From the NCBI RefSeq assembly GCF_018873765.1, contig NC_057920.1, forward strand, positions 37,783,267-37,847,266: a DNA stretch of 64,000 nt, given 5' to 3'. Shown piece by piece: positions 23,146 through 34,909 of the stretch. The notes beneath the pieces were generated by a model. The model saw only the letters and a list, made by a program, of their open reading frames with translations, was not told where the DNA came from and ran no database searches. Source of the DNA: Telopea speciosissima (taxonomy: Eukaryota > Streptophyta > Magnoliopsida > Proteales > Proteaceae). Both the position numbers and the translations under genes were made by a program. Each line of letters starts with the position of its first letter. Position 1 is the first letter of the stretch.

Positions 23146-23780
23146 GGGTGGGGGTGAGTGAGTGTGTGAGTGTGTGTAGGGGCAGCAAGGGGGTAGGGGT
23201 GAGTGTGAGTGTGTGAGTGTGTGTAGGGGCAGCAAGGAGTAGGTGTGGTTTGTGTATTTCTATCTAATGTTGTTACTGCATGGGTTGCTGGCCATGTGGC
23301 TACGAGTGTGCTTGGTTGAGATCCATGTGGCCTCAACCATAGCTATCAAAGGGAAGAGAAAAAGTAAAGAAGAAAATGAAAGAAGAGTAGAATGGGAAGA
23401 AGTTGAAGGAAACAAAATATAAGAAGAGTTGCAGGAAGAGATGGAGAGTGGGAGCTGCTGCCCTGTTGCAGCAGGGCTGGAGGTCAGCTTCCCTCTTCCC
23501 TCTCCATGTGTGTTGTGATTCGGTGGTGGTTCGGGTGCTTTGTGGCCCCAGCCATTACCAAGTAAAAGAGAAGACTAAAGAAAAAGAAAAGAAAAGAAAA
23601 AATGAAAAAGAAGAAGAGGTAAAAGATGATGGTGTTTGTATTTGTGTTTATTTGCTGTCCAGGTGTTTGTGGATATGTGTGTGGCTGGGTGTGTGTATGT
23701 GACTGTGTTGTATGTGTGTGTGTGGGGGGTGAAGGTGCTTGGTTGAAGTCCATGTGGCCTCAGCCATAGCTATAGAAAGA
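23146..23780. repeat. GT-rich minisatellite with interspersed flank repeats
   Basis: GTGTGAGTGTGTGTAGGGGCAGCAAGG occurs twice in tandem (about 23164-23194 and 23206-23237). The following text, GATCCATGTGGCCTCAACCATAGCTAT at 23321, is repeated at about 23740 as GTCCATGTGGCCTCAGCCATAGCTAT, with a weaker copy near 23540. The same unit reappears at 27683-27790 beyond the solo LTR. The apparent 168-codon minus ORF over this region is a product of the repeat. Confidence 0.7.
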
Positions 23781-23799
23781 AAGAAAAGAAAAGAAAAGG

Positions 23800-23804
23800 A
23801 AAAT
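23800..23804. repeat. Target-site duplication AAAAT (left)
   Basis: AAAAT precedes the solo LTR and is repeated at 27118-27122. Confidence 0.85.
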
Positions 23805-24138
23805 TGTCAAACCTACCCCTGACTGGCTAGGAATTTGAATGAAGAACAGGAAACCCTGGCCAATCACCCAAGCACTTTGTGGAGCATCACACCAGTAGCT
23901 GATCCAATAGGAATGACCTCCTACATACCTGCCAGGAGGTGGATTTCAGCTCCATGCCACTGTACTGCACACACCATAATGTACAGCTTGGACTCCAAGT
24001 ATTCTCTCTCCTCTCCATTAATGTGGGGCCCACACCTGGAATGATGTGTATTTGACCCTGGGTGAGGTGTAGGTATAAGGCCTTAGCCCTGGGCCAAGCC
24101 CCTATGCAAGCACAGTTAGTTTATAGCCTTGTTGTATT

Positions 24139-24190
24139 CTCTGGGTGATGCACTGGGCGATGCATACATCACCCAGTGAATGGCCCAGAG
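24139..24190. repeat. Palindromic module in solo LTR, first copy
   Basis: CTCTGGGTGATG...CATCACCCAG with inner CACTGGGCGATG/ACATCACCCAGTG and an outer partner GGCCCAGAG. Same architecture as 5159-5211. Confidence 0.75.
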
Positions 24191-24404
24191 TGGTAAAACT
24201 GATTATTTTAAACTCCAGACAAGTGGGGACCACCCATACAGGCCATGGACACCCTCCAGGGGTAAATGGGATTCTTGGGAACCATAAATTACCTTTGGAC
24301 CCCTATGGACCCCACCAGAGTGGCCAGAATGGCCCAGAATCAGTTCTAAGAATGCATTCTTGGAGTGGGATCAGGCTGCCAAATAGGACCTAGTCATGGC
24401 TGGC

Positions 24405-24414
24405 CTATAAATAG
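24405..24414 (+). promoter_or_regulatory. TATA box of solo LTR
   Basis: CTATAAATAG lies about 45 bp before the GA-rich leader. It corresponds to the boxes in the paired LTRs and could still fire into the DNA to the right. Confidence 0.6.
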
Positions 24415-25188
24415 AAGGACCCCAGCCTAAAAATAAGACTTTAGCACTGTTCAAACCATGGAGAAGGAAGAGAAGAGAGAAAAGAGAGAAAAAGAGAAGG
24501 GAAGGAAGAAGGGAAGGAAGAAGAAAGGAGAAGAAGAAGGGAAGGAGGAGAGGAGCTCACCCTGCATCCATTCAGCTCCAGCAGCATACCAAGATCAAAA
24601 TCTCAGGTATAAAATCATGAGCTTACCTGCTGCCACTGCTAGTTCTCTGTCCTCTCCTTTGGATCTCTGTGTTTTGGATGTGAATCTGGTCAAGGACAGC
24701 CCAGAACACCTGAGGGCTGCCTTGTACTGCCTCAGATCTGACATGCAAACCAAATTGCTTGAAAGATCTAAGCTTTTTCATGAGATTTTACAGTTGTTAC
24801 TTACCTGAGACTAAGATCAGTCTTTGTGCCAGACTGCACTGCCTTATTGCACCCAGAACAGGCAGTCTGGGCTTGGATCTGTACATACAAATTAGTTCTT
24901 GCCTGGATCTTGGTAGGGACAGCCTACTGCCATGTTCCTACACGTAAATCTGTCCTTGCATGCAGCCCAAAGCATGGCCTTGAGCTGTAACACAGCTGGA
25001 CAACTGTTCTCTGTGCTGACTAGACAGCTCCTGGCTGCCAAATGGTGGGCCCAGGTCATGATCCATGTGGACCACTGAAAACCACTCCTCATGGGGTCCA
25101 CAACAACCCTACATGCAAGATGGGTCGAACTAGGCACTACCCATGGTAAAAAATGCAAGTTTTGGAGCCTGTTCACGCTTCAAAAAGG

Positions 25189-25240
25189 CTCTGGGTGATG
25201 CACTAGGCAATGGACACATCACCCAATGAATCGCCCAGAG
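25189..25240. repeat. Palindromic module in solo LTR, second copy
   Basis: CTCTGGGTGATG at the left pairs with AATCGCCCAGAG at the right; the inner arms CACTAGGCAATG and ACATCACCCAATG are imperfect. Confidence 0.7.
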
Positions 25241-27117
25241 AATGGAAATGGGCTGATTTGCTGTCCAGACTTTGGGGGCCTCCACCAGTGGGCCATGAAC
25301 AGTGTAAGGAGGTGGTAAATGACCAAAATACCCCTCCTCACATCTGTCCACTATTAATTACACCTTAGGTACCCAAGTGGGCCCCACAGGGCCTGGCAAC
25401 CCTGCCAGAGATGGTCCAGCTACACTGCTGACCTAAGGACTAAATTATGAGACTGTCGGGACCATGTACTACATATTACACTGGTAAAATACCAGACTTG
25501 AAACTGATGATGCACTGAGACATGGACCCAAAGCCCAGTGCAAGACCCAGAGAATTCCAAGTGATACCAAACTGAGCACCGAGTCAGACCAGTGAGCCTA
25601 GACCAACACTAGGACATTCAAAAACAGTTTTGCATATTAAATAACACATTTCGGATTTAATACTTTAGAATTTGATCCTGCGCTCGAGGTGCACTGCCAG
25701 ACACCGGCTGGAACTGAAACAGCAACTGAACCTGTAGAACCAGACCAAGGTGAGTGGAATGTCATCGCGTATGTAGATGTAACATAAATGATATGCTGAA
25801 TTTAAATTTTATAATAATAATACTGTGATACTTATTTAATTCATGAATCTTCAAAATTCAATACAACACTGTGTTGACTGCTCGAATTTTGGATGAATAC
25901 TCTATGCTGATTGCGAATGCTAGACTAGATGCCGTAGCCAGCTTGAAAATGAGGCCTGTGGTAGCCCGTAGAATGGGATACGGTTGACACCGCCCGACTC
26001 ATACGATGCCATATAGACATGGGGTTAGAGTTTCATCACCCGTGCTACGCACCCATGCCAACAGGGGTTAAGGTGTTGGATGCCTGTGGGAGTGACCATA
26101 TATATGAGAAAAAAAAAGAAAAAAAATGAAATGAAAAGAAAAGAAATATGATTGCACCGGAATAGTGAATATGGGCTATATGCCGGGCTACAAGCCAAAA
26201 AGAAAAAAGAAAAGAGAAAAAGGGATCGATGCCTCACAGGTTAATCACAGAGGGTTGGTCGGGCTGACCTTGGTGAACGAATGCGGGAGCTGGCTAGTCC
26301 TCTCCGACAACTCAATGGGTGTATCGTGGGAAGGGGTTAAAAGCCCGCACCAAGGATACATGTATTGGGGATTGTAGTAGCACTAACCTGCCTTAGTTGT
26401 GATGTCAGGTGGCTAATAAATAACTTGACTGCACTTGATGTAGGATCCATATGATTGTGGTTGCATATGCATGCATGATGATACGTTTCATTCACGGGCT
26501 CAGTGGGGCTCACACTCTGTTATACATGTTTTTCTATTAAATGATTCTGCAGGTAGATGTCACTGTGGCGGGGGAGGCTTATTACCCGGAGGAGAGCCAT
26601 GGTGGTTATGATGATATTGGTATGGACCCTAACGGAGGTCGTACCGTTGATGCGAGTATTCTCAGTGGTTATTGAAGATGACCCGTGAAGGGTGTTGCAG
26701 TTGATGCTTTTTATCTTGGGGACTCCTTTTTGTCTTTGACAGGAGTTTATCCCGGTTCCTGCTTGTAGTTTCCTTCTTTCTTCTTTTTGGGGCTTGAGTT
26801 ACCTCGCCCTGTGTATATTTTTCTTTTGTTTTAGTTGATGCATATGGTAACTTTTATTGTACTGTTTGTGGGTGTGAGTGAGGGAATGATTCAACTTATT
26901 ATTGTATATAACATCATTTCCTGTACTGCTACGCTTCTTTTATTTGTTAATATAAATATAGTTTTCTGCAGCACTCTGAGTTTTACATGTTGTATTACGA
27001 TGATTGTGTGTCAGTGAATGTATTAACTGCTTCTAGATCCGTGGGATTTGGCAGATTGCTGGCATGCAATTCAGGTCACCTACCTAATCCTCCTAGGGGG
27101 TGGTTTGGGGTGTGACA

Positions 27118-27122
27118 AAAAT
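27118..27122. repeat. Target-site duplication AAAAT (right)
   Basis: Perfect copy of 23800-23804. Confidence 0.85.
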
Positions 27123-27996
27123 AACAAGGACTGTTTTGTGGGTTGTGTAGTTGGTGGATTTGCCATGAAAGCAAGGGATTGTGGAATGGCACCTAACCCT
27201 TTCAAGTCATCAGGTGTGGTTTGGTTTTCTATCCACTTAAAATCTGTGTTCTAGAAACTCTTCAACATATTATAGAAGGGGGGAATAAAAGTAAAGTTTC
27301 AACAGACAATGATAATAATGAAAGAACAAAAACAGATTCTGATGGCAATGAGAAGTTGGGTTCTTGTATGACAGACCAAAGCAATGGATTACCAACAGGG
27401 AAGAACACAGTTTGATAGGTATGAACTAGGAGATAAGAGAGAGAACTATATCCAATCTATTGTTCAAAACAATACTTTGCACCCCACATAAGTTCAAATT
27501 TCAAAACATTCACTATACTTCGACCAATTGTTCAATTCAACCCATTACCTACCTATAGTCCCAACAGCCTACTCAAGTGGTGCAACCCACCTGCACCTCA
27601 TGAGCCTACTCATGGAACATTCCAAATGGATAATTCCATATGGAACAAAATAGTAGGGTGGATTAATACAACATAGGAAAGAAAGGGGTGGGTGAGTGTG
27701 AGTATGTGAGTGTGTGTAGGGGCAGCAAGGGGTGGGTGAGTGTGTGTAGCAAGTAAGGTCTATGTTGGTGTTGATAATCTCAGCCATAGAGAATGAATTA
27801 AAAAAATTGTTCTGAATATGTAAGGAACAAGGAAGAGTTTAAAGGACTTGGGAAGATTGAACTCTGGTTTGGAGATCCATGGACAGAATGAACTTTGCAA
27901 TTTATTATCACTTTTTGTTCTTGCTTATATTGTTCTTGAAATTGACACCACATTGTAGTGACCTATCTGTAAATGAAACAGGAAACACTGTACCTC
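27123..27996. other. Flank of the solo LTR, no recognised gene
   Basis: A reading frame from about 27221 to 27415 (TLQHIIEGGNKSKV..., Asn/Asp/Ser-rich) is open, but I recognise no family. The rest contains another GT-rich minisatellite unit at 27683-27752. The two sides of the solo LTR share minisatellite text, so the LTR entered a locus that already carried it. Confidence 0.35.
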
Positions 27997-28692
27997 TCAT
28001 TGGGAAGACTGTGTCGAAGACATGAATTCCCTAAATGCACGCATCTGTGACCCAAATTCAGCCAGCTTTGCATCCTGGTCTGCCATCTTTGCATCTTGGT
28101 GAGCTATCCTTGCATCCTGTTCAGCTGCTCTCTGCTTTCACTAAGATATTTCCTCTCCCTGTTAAGAGACAATCTCTATCAACTGATCATTTTGCTTTCT
28201 TAGGTCTGCAATCTGAGATGCATTATGTTGGGTGCGCATTGCCTCTTTGCCCCACAACTTTGTTGGGGTTACTCCAGCACCCCACAAGCGTACTCTCCCA
28301 TAAGAATCCGATCCAGCAGCACCTTTGAAGACTTCTTCCCGGACTGTATTTATTTCATGCATCTCATTTAACATAGCATGTGTATCATCATATGTTTCAC
28401 CTTCATCATGTACCACTGTGTTAACATGGTGAATTGTATGTGAAGATGAACCTTCCCCATGGTAACTCCATTTCGTATAATTCCATAGAATTCCATCAAC
28501 TATCAAATGTTCTAACACTGTATCTCTAGTCATCCGTAGTTGATTTACGCAATTTACACATGGGCATAGGATCCGATTTCCTACTGCAATACTAGAAAAT
28601 GCATACTCTATGAATTTGTTGACTTCTAATTTGTATTGTGAAGACAGTCGAAAATTTGGATCCCTTGACTTTCCAATCCAACTCCTGGGCAT
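27997..28692 (-). pseudogene. CACTA (En/Spm) transposase-associated protein, rearranged
   Basis: The start MPRSWIGKSRDPNFRLSSQYK and the cysteines of ILCPCVNCVN, followed by VLEHLIVDGILWNYTKW-HGE, form the Transpos_assoc domain of plant CACTA elements (residues about 1-80). Further on, EEVFKGAAGSDSYGRVRLWG and GVTPTKLWG match the C-terminal Transposase_24-type block of CACTA ORFs. The large transposase core between them is missing. After a stop at 28162 a second frame continues with heptad-like repeats (AEQDARIAHQDAKMADQDA) to a TGA at 27997-27999. The gene therefore joins head and tail blocks around an internal loss and has a frame break. Its terminal repeat partner is at 38641. Confidence 0.75.
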
Positions 28693-28699
28693 GGCTTAT

Positions 28700-30805
28700 C
28701 AGTGGTCTGCAATCAGACTTGAGAAAACAAAACCAGAAACAGAGAATTAGAAGAAACAAACTAGAAGTAGGACTCTTAGAAATCGATAGTTTTTTTTTAG
28801 GTTTAAAACAGATCTAGGACGAGGATAAGAAACAAGGTACACAGAATAGAAAACAAAGGTAAACTAAGGCTGAAACTGATTAGCAGAAAAGTATGACTTT
28901 TTTTTTTTGGATGAATGAAAAGTATGAAATTAAAGCAACTAGAATCAAGATAAAAAGGAGAATTAACTTGCGCAATGTAGAGAAAAGTTACAGAAAACTA
29001 ACCTGATCTACTTGATCAACGGAGAAAAAAAGGAAGAAGGCTATGAAACAGGAATCCCACTTGATCCTATGCCAAATCCACAGCAGAACTATTGAACCCC
29101 ACAATAGTTCACCCAGAGTCCATTGAGCAAGAAGGCCTTGAATCCACAAAGGCTAGTCTGAGATCCACATAACTCATTGAGCTGAAATCTTCATTTTCAT
29201 TCAGATATTCGTGAGCAAGGCTTAAGCCCCTTATAACCTTATATAAAATTGAAAAACAGGATCCAATTAAGCCTAAAACTCCTTCAGCCAATAGGTTCCT
29301 GGATATTTATGTATTACACCATTATATATGACAATACCATGTATATACACTATTGTACATGTTGCAATATTTGATATATACATATATAAACCTACAAGAT
29401 CATGGAATAAACCTACAAGGTCATGGAGTATCCTTATTGGGTTATTCCATGATCTTGTAACTTGCACTTTGCATGTTGCCATTAATTCTCTATAGCATAG
29501 AATAGGCTAGCCTAGTATGTAAATGACAAAGATATTGATTATCTATAGTTACGTAGAGTTAAGGGTGTAACCATATAGGATGAAGTTAGGGTGCCAAAAT
29601 CCTCTACTGGGTTTTAATAAAAACCACAGAAAGCACAGTAATGGGTAAGGTTTTTTGCTTTATAGAGATGAAAAGTAGATTAATAATTACCAGCAGGTGA
29701 TATGGTTATGCTGTGTGCTCATTTTCGTTCATGTTTAGAGTCATAAAGAACCCATTCCTAAGGTGGAAGACACAAGTTAAAAAAGGTTTCTCTAGGATTG
29801 GATTTCTTTGGATCCAACCCTAGTAGGCAACCCTGTTTGGACCTATAACCTGAGAATGAACTTCAGTCTAGATTACTGAATCATGGCCATGCTCACATTC
29901 GCCGAATTTAGTGCCCAACAAATTGCATGTATGATGTGAGTGAGATAGAGAGAGCTTGGAAGAAGATTAATAATAATATATATAGAAAATAGAATATCTA
30001 TATTTTGCTTTTTGATTTCCCCAAATTTCAGCATCGGATTAAAAGCTATTCTTAGAGTGAGTGAGATTGAGAGAGCCATACCTTGTAACGATCTTCAAAG
30101 CTTTAAACCCAGAAAAAAATGCTCAACAAAATCCTGAAATGGAAACATTGCACACAACCTTAAATAGAGTAGGTGGTTTTCATCTTAAAAAAGCCTATTA
30201 AATATAATAAAGCTCATTCCTCAAAGTAAGCTTGTAGGAAGGGGTTTACCACAATTGAAAGAAGAAAAAAAAAATAGAAGGGTTTTACCCCTGAAATGCA
30301 AAACCAGCCGTGTCCATCCCATAAGGTCCCCTTGAGATTAGCCATGTGGAAAAGCAATAAAGTGTGCATCTCAGCTTTATATTCCACCATGTATAACACT
30401 TCCCACAAGCAATGATAACACTTCAATTTAATCAAGCCTCATTTTGCCACAACCACCGTCTACCACCAATAAATCATAGATCATTAACATGTTTTTTAGA
30501 AAGGGCATATCCAGATTTAGAGACATTAGGAGTTCTCAAGGAAGGGGTATTCCCATACAAAGCCATATTCTCTACTAAAGTGTAAGCTCTCTAATCAATT
30601 CTAAATACCTCATTGACATCTTTGTCTGCCATTCTATTTTAAAGCTCAAATCTTCACCATTGTGCTCCATTCCAGAGTTGCAGCCACTGGCCTTCATTGA
30701 ACATGATCAGATTAAAATTTGAATGAGAGCTACACTTAATCCCTCAGTCACATTTGTTTTTGAATCTCTGTCATGATCTTGCTACTCATTCATTTTAACA
30801 ACCTT
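28700..30805. other. Non-coding AT-rich interval inside the CACTA region
   Basis: No gene is recognised; short ORFs at 29109-30435 look random. A ~70-bp block at 30099-30168 recurs at about 37615-37690. Confidence 0.4.
30099..30168. repeat. Dispersed direct repeat, copy 1
   Basis: AGCTTTAAACCCAGAAAAAA, then TGCTCAA, then CCTGAAATGGAAACATTGCA, then CAACCTTAAATAGAG. The same order occurs at 37615-37690 with few changes. Confidence 0.75.
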
Positions 30806-30820
30806 TCCTCTGTTGGAGTT

Positions 30821-30860
30821 TAAAAAAAAAAAAAAAAGGGGTGTACCCAGTGCATGAGGC
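30821..30860. mobile_element. Tiny retroposed insertion (SINE-head-like) with 15-bp duplication
   Basis: TCCTCTGTTGGAGTT at 30806-30820 is repeated exactly at 30861-30875. Between them are a run of about 16 A and GGGGTGTACCCAGTGCATGA, which resembles the text of plant Au-type SINEs. An A run and a 15-bp duplication are the marks of LINE-driven retroposition. The family call is from memory; the duplication is certain. Confidence 0.6.
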
Positions 30861-30875
30861 TCCTCTGTTGGAGTT

Positions 30876-31595
30876 AGTAATTTGAAATTTGATATTTTGT
30901 TTAGATTCGTGTGTGTGGCTTTTAGAATCCAGCATGGAAAAATGATGTAGATAGAATGTTCTCCAAGCAATACAGCTGCATGAAGAAGAGGACCAGGCTC
31001 TCCATAGCCTATGGTTCCTCACCTGAACCAATTCTGGTTCAGGCCATACCAGCCATGGTCTGGGTGCTTTTTGGTTCACCCAAAACCAGAATCGTGTGGA
31101 TATAGTTTCAATTTTAGTTCTAATATCTTTAAATTAGAAACTTTCTATTTTAGTATTGTTGCTGTAAAAAGGAAACCTGTCTTCTACATATAAAGAAGGT
31201 TCCTAGTAGTTTCTATTTTCTATTCTTTAAAATTTTAAGTTGTCTTAGTGTCCAAGGCATCCCTATTCTATGTGCGGGGACTGTTCAAGACACTTTCTAT
31301 TTTCTGTTTCTTTCTAGAGGCAACTAATATCCTCTATCTATTGTAAGGGGCCATAGCGCCTTCCCCACTATTTTGAAGTTGAATAAAAGTTTGGATTTGT
31401 GCCTTTCTTAGCTGTGAGATGCTGACCTAGGCCATAGGTGAGAGGCCTGGGCATATACCCTTCCCTTTCTTTTCTTCCATTTAATGAATCCCTTCATAAT
31501 CAACTGTTGATCTCTAAAATCGTGGACTAGCAGTAACAGTACCAGCAAGTTGCAGGTATGCTAACTATAAGATCAAGGGCTTTTGAGTTTGGGTC
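30876..31595. other. Non-coding interval
   Basis: Unremarkable AT-rich sequence. No coding or repeat signal is recognised. Confidence 0.4.
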
Positions 31596-31600
31596 TAAGA

Positions 31601-34142
31601 TGTCACACCCCGGCCCGGTTAATAAGGGCCAAGTGTGACTGGATGTCTCAGACACCCAATCAATCCCACCAGGATCACAAATGCAGTGTTCTATTCGCAA
31701 TCTCATTCACAAATATCAGAATTTAAATGCAGCGGAAGCAATAATAGAGCAATAAAACAATAAATAAGGAAGAACTAGTGATAACATTATATTCATCTGA
31801 ACTTGTATGTACATCAGTTACATTGTATTTCCCAAGAAGCTATAGCTCATAAACCCAAAAAGTTATATACTATCACATTTACAAAAGTGTTATAAACAAA
31901 AAGGAAAGGAAGTAGCCTGATCAGTCTGGACGTTCAGGAGAACGCGCAGTCATCGCAAGAGCACGAAGCATCGTGCTCAACAAAGAAAGGAGTATCAACT
32001 CCAGCAGTAGGAGAAGCATCCTGACCAGGAGCAGTCCCCACAGAACCAGCAACAGCAACGGTAGCAATTTCATCTGTAAAAGAAGGACGTCCACGGGGGG
32101 GAGCTCTCCACTGAGCCCAGTAAGGGGGGGTACAAGCATACAAACACAAGAAATCCATGATGCATGCCCTAACTAACATGCTCCTAGCACAAGTACTAAG
32201 TCTCATGAGGTCTAAGTACTACTGGTGGTAGATGCTAACCTCGGTCCCGGAACTAACACAACGGTCACCCGAGTGAAACCATTCTACCACGGTGAGGACC
32301 CGCCAGATCGGCATGTCACCAGGCAGCGGACCCGACAAACCCCCAAAGACCAACCCTATCTGTTTATTCCCACAGCGGAGCAGACACGCTAATATGGGAC
32401 AAAAGATGGCACCCCGGCATTTCCCTTCGACTGTACCACAGGTTGTCCAACACCTCTCCCCCTGTTGGTAAGGGGCGTAGTACTGGGTAATGAATATCAA
32501 CCTAACCCAGTGCAGTCTAATTATGATGATACAAGCATGGATTGAATTATCGAGTACTGATTTCCACCTTCAACAATTTCCACATAATAAAAATATTAAT
32601 GCAGTGCAATGCAATATGCCAATGTACAGCCTAATTCACATGCATTCTAATGCGTTAAATCATAAGCTAGAAAACTATATGCATCGGTATATTTGTAATG
32701 ATGCATGACATGGCATTCAGCATAACAGTGAAATTAAAATGATAAACACGCTTAAATTATGGTCAAGGTCCCCTTACCTGCAGTGTAGTCTAGTCCTAGT
32801 CAGGTAACCCAGCAAGTACTCAGCAAAACAATCAAGAACAGCAGGAATAGGCCTATATAATATATAAACATAACATATGTTAGGTCCCAATAGAAGCTGG
32901 GTCAAATCCCAATATAACAGGGCAGCAGGGGCACAAAATGGACCAGCCGGATTCAGGGGGCTTTAGGGCCGGTCGACCGGCCTTAGGCCTGCAACTCCAT
33001 CTGGCCCTGAATCCAAAATTGGGGTTTTTGCTCTACAGGGCCAGTTCCTTGCATGAATGGCCCCAACTTGATGTTTCAAGTCCTAATTAAGGTGGGTCAG
33101 TCTAAATGGGGGTTCAATTTCATAATTGATTTCCTAATTTAGAAATTCTATCAATTAATCCTAAATTAGCTAGCTTAGGGTTTATTATATAGTCAATAGC
33201 TTCAGTAACTAAGGTCAGATTAGGGTTAACCCTACAATTTCAGGTTTAATTGGGCTGGGACTGTTCCAAAACAGTCCAATTCTTAATAAAATCTGAATAT
33301 TCAAGCTTAGCCTTGAAGCTTTAATGGAGGTCAGCTCATTTAGGTGAAATTAGGCTGAAATAAACTGAATTTAGAGGAGAAGGAGAAGGAAACAGCAGGG
33401 AACCAACCTGATTTCAGTCAGAGAATCAATAACAGCTTCAATTTCAGCCTTACTGGTACTCTAAGCTTGATGTCCAAATCCAACTTTAGGTTCCTTCTTC
33501 CCCTTCCCTTCCTTCTCTATTCTTCTTTCTTGTTTCTTGTTCTCCAAGAGAGAACGAATTCTTCAGCCCTTAGTTTGTAATTGTGATATGTGAATAGTAT
33601 AAGAGAGGGTTATATATATATGGGTAAATGGCATTTAAGCACTAAGGGGCAATTCTGTCCTTTGGGCATATTATCAGATTAAAACCTGAATTTTCGTATT
33701 TATTATTTTATTCTAACTATAGAATGATGTCATGCGACATCAGGGGTGATCCGAATACGGGTAATTGTCTGGAACAGGATTCTTTACTGGGAAAGTAGGT
33801 CCCACAGAGGCAATTTAACTAAAATGCCCCTGAATTTCTATTTGGACGTACTACAACATATATAAATATATGTAAATTATACTTACAATGATTTTAATTG
33901 AGGGAGAGCCTCTGCATAGCCTCCAGGCAACAGATCCGGCACAACCGCACAGGTCCTCTGACTCCAGAAGGGCAAATTGGGAAGGATCCTCGGAGTCCTC
34001 CATAGGTGTGTTGAGTATTTCTTCTGTGTTCTCGACCGATGCAGCCCATAGCATCGATGCTACCATAGACTGAGAGCTGGAACCTGTAATCACACAAGTT
34101 CCAAAAGTTCAAATTTATTGGGAAATTTGACCGGGTTTCACA
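31601..34142 (-). mobile_element. Solo LTR, related family (2542 bp)
   Basis: It begins TGTCACACCCCGGCCCGG and ends CCGGGTTTCACA. TAAGA precedes it (31596-31600) and follows it (34143-34147) exactly. The block TTGTCCAACACC...CCCCTGTTGGTAAGGG at about 32443-32475 is the one shared with the Tekay-like LTRs, but the rest differs, so this is a related, shorter LTR family. No internal region is present. ORFs inside it (31921-32500, 33851-34160) are LTR artefacts. Confidence 0.88.
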
Positions 34143-34147
34143 TAAGA

Positions 34148-34909
34148 AGATTTGAATCACCTATGAAAGGGCTTCATATTCCTAAGATCTGAGAAGGGAA
34201 AAGTAAGGGAGGAGAAAGATCAAAATTAAAACAAGGATACTATTAGTACCACTACAACAGAGTAGGGTTGAAGAAAGAAGAAGAATAGAAGAAGAGCTAA
34301 GATGGGTAGAGAAGAAGGAGAAGGCAGCCACACAGCCAGTAGATGCACCACACCAGTTAACATTACAACTCAAAATTCTTTCTTTCAAAAAACTGCAACT
34401 TTCGTTGGTTACAACCTTGTATTTAAACAGGGAAATAAAGACTCATATCTAGACTCTAAAAATGAAATAAACACTAAATCAAACTCTACCACTACCTAGC
34501 CTATCGAAAGTTAAACAAAAGATGACAAGAAATCCAAATGATAAATCTAGATCTACATAAATAAATAAACTTTGATATCCTACTAAACGAAAACTAAATT
34601 TGGACCCGGTTCATCTCCATCTGGGCTCCCCATCGGGTTTGGACCAGTCCAAGGAAGTGTTCCTGCATCAGATATCCTCTACAAACACTTACCAACAATC
34701 TACGACATACAGATACACAAGCACTCAAGCAGCCATCCTATCATGTCATAAACAAACCACAAACTAAAATAAAAATATCTACAAGCTACATATGTCACTA
34801 TTTTGTTAATAGAAAGGTCACCATATTAAACCATCAAAAATCATCAATAAGACATGAGGGTGCGGATCAAACTTCTCACAACAAAAGAATGGAACAGTTC
34901 CTAACCCAC
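34148..34909. other. Non-coding interval, probably intron flank of the FtsH exon
   Basis: No coding signal is recognised. On the minus strand it follows the splice donor of the FtsH exon at 34909. Confidence 0.4.

Larger units (their letters stand above)
23805..27117 (+). mobile_element. Solo LTR of the Tekay-like family (3313 bp), opposite orientation
   Basis: It begins TGTCAAACC and ends GGGTGTGACA, the reverse of the LTRs at 3185 and 14520. A perfect AAAAT duplication flanks it, with no internal region. This is the product of LTR-LTR recombination. It shares the CGTGCTACGCACCCATGCC-type block (about 26037-26055), the TATA box (24405-24414), the purine-rich leader (24458-24560) and two palindromic modules. 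It is about as long as the paired LTRs but visibly diverged. Confidence 0.9.

Noticed and set aside
22830..23336. 168-codon minus ORF rich in His-Thr-His
   Set aside because: Produced by the GT minisatellite; no domain and no conservation expected.
31921..32500. Leu-rich and Cys-rich minus ORFs
   Set aside because: Inside a solo LTR defined by TAAGA duplications; low-complexity artefacts.
34249..34258. CACTACAACA as a CACTA left terminus
   Set aside because: It differs from CACTACAAGAAA after eight bases and lacks subterminal CGACGG repeats nearby.
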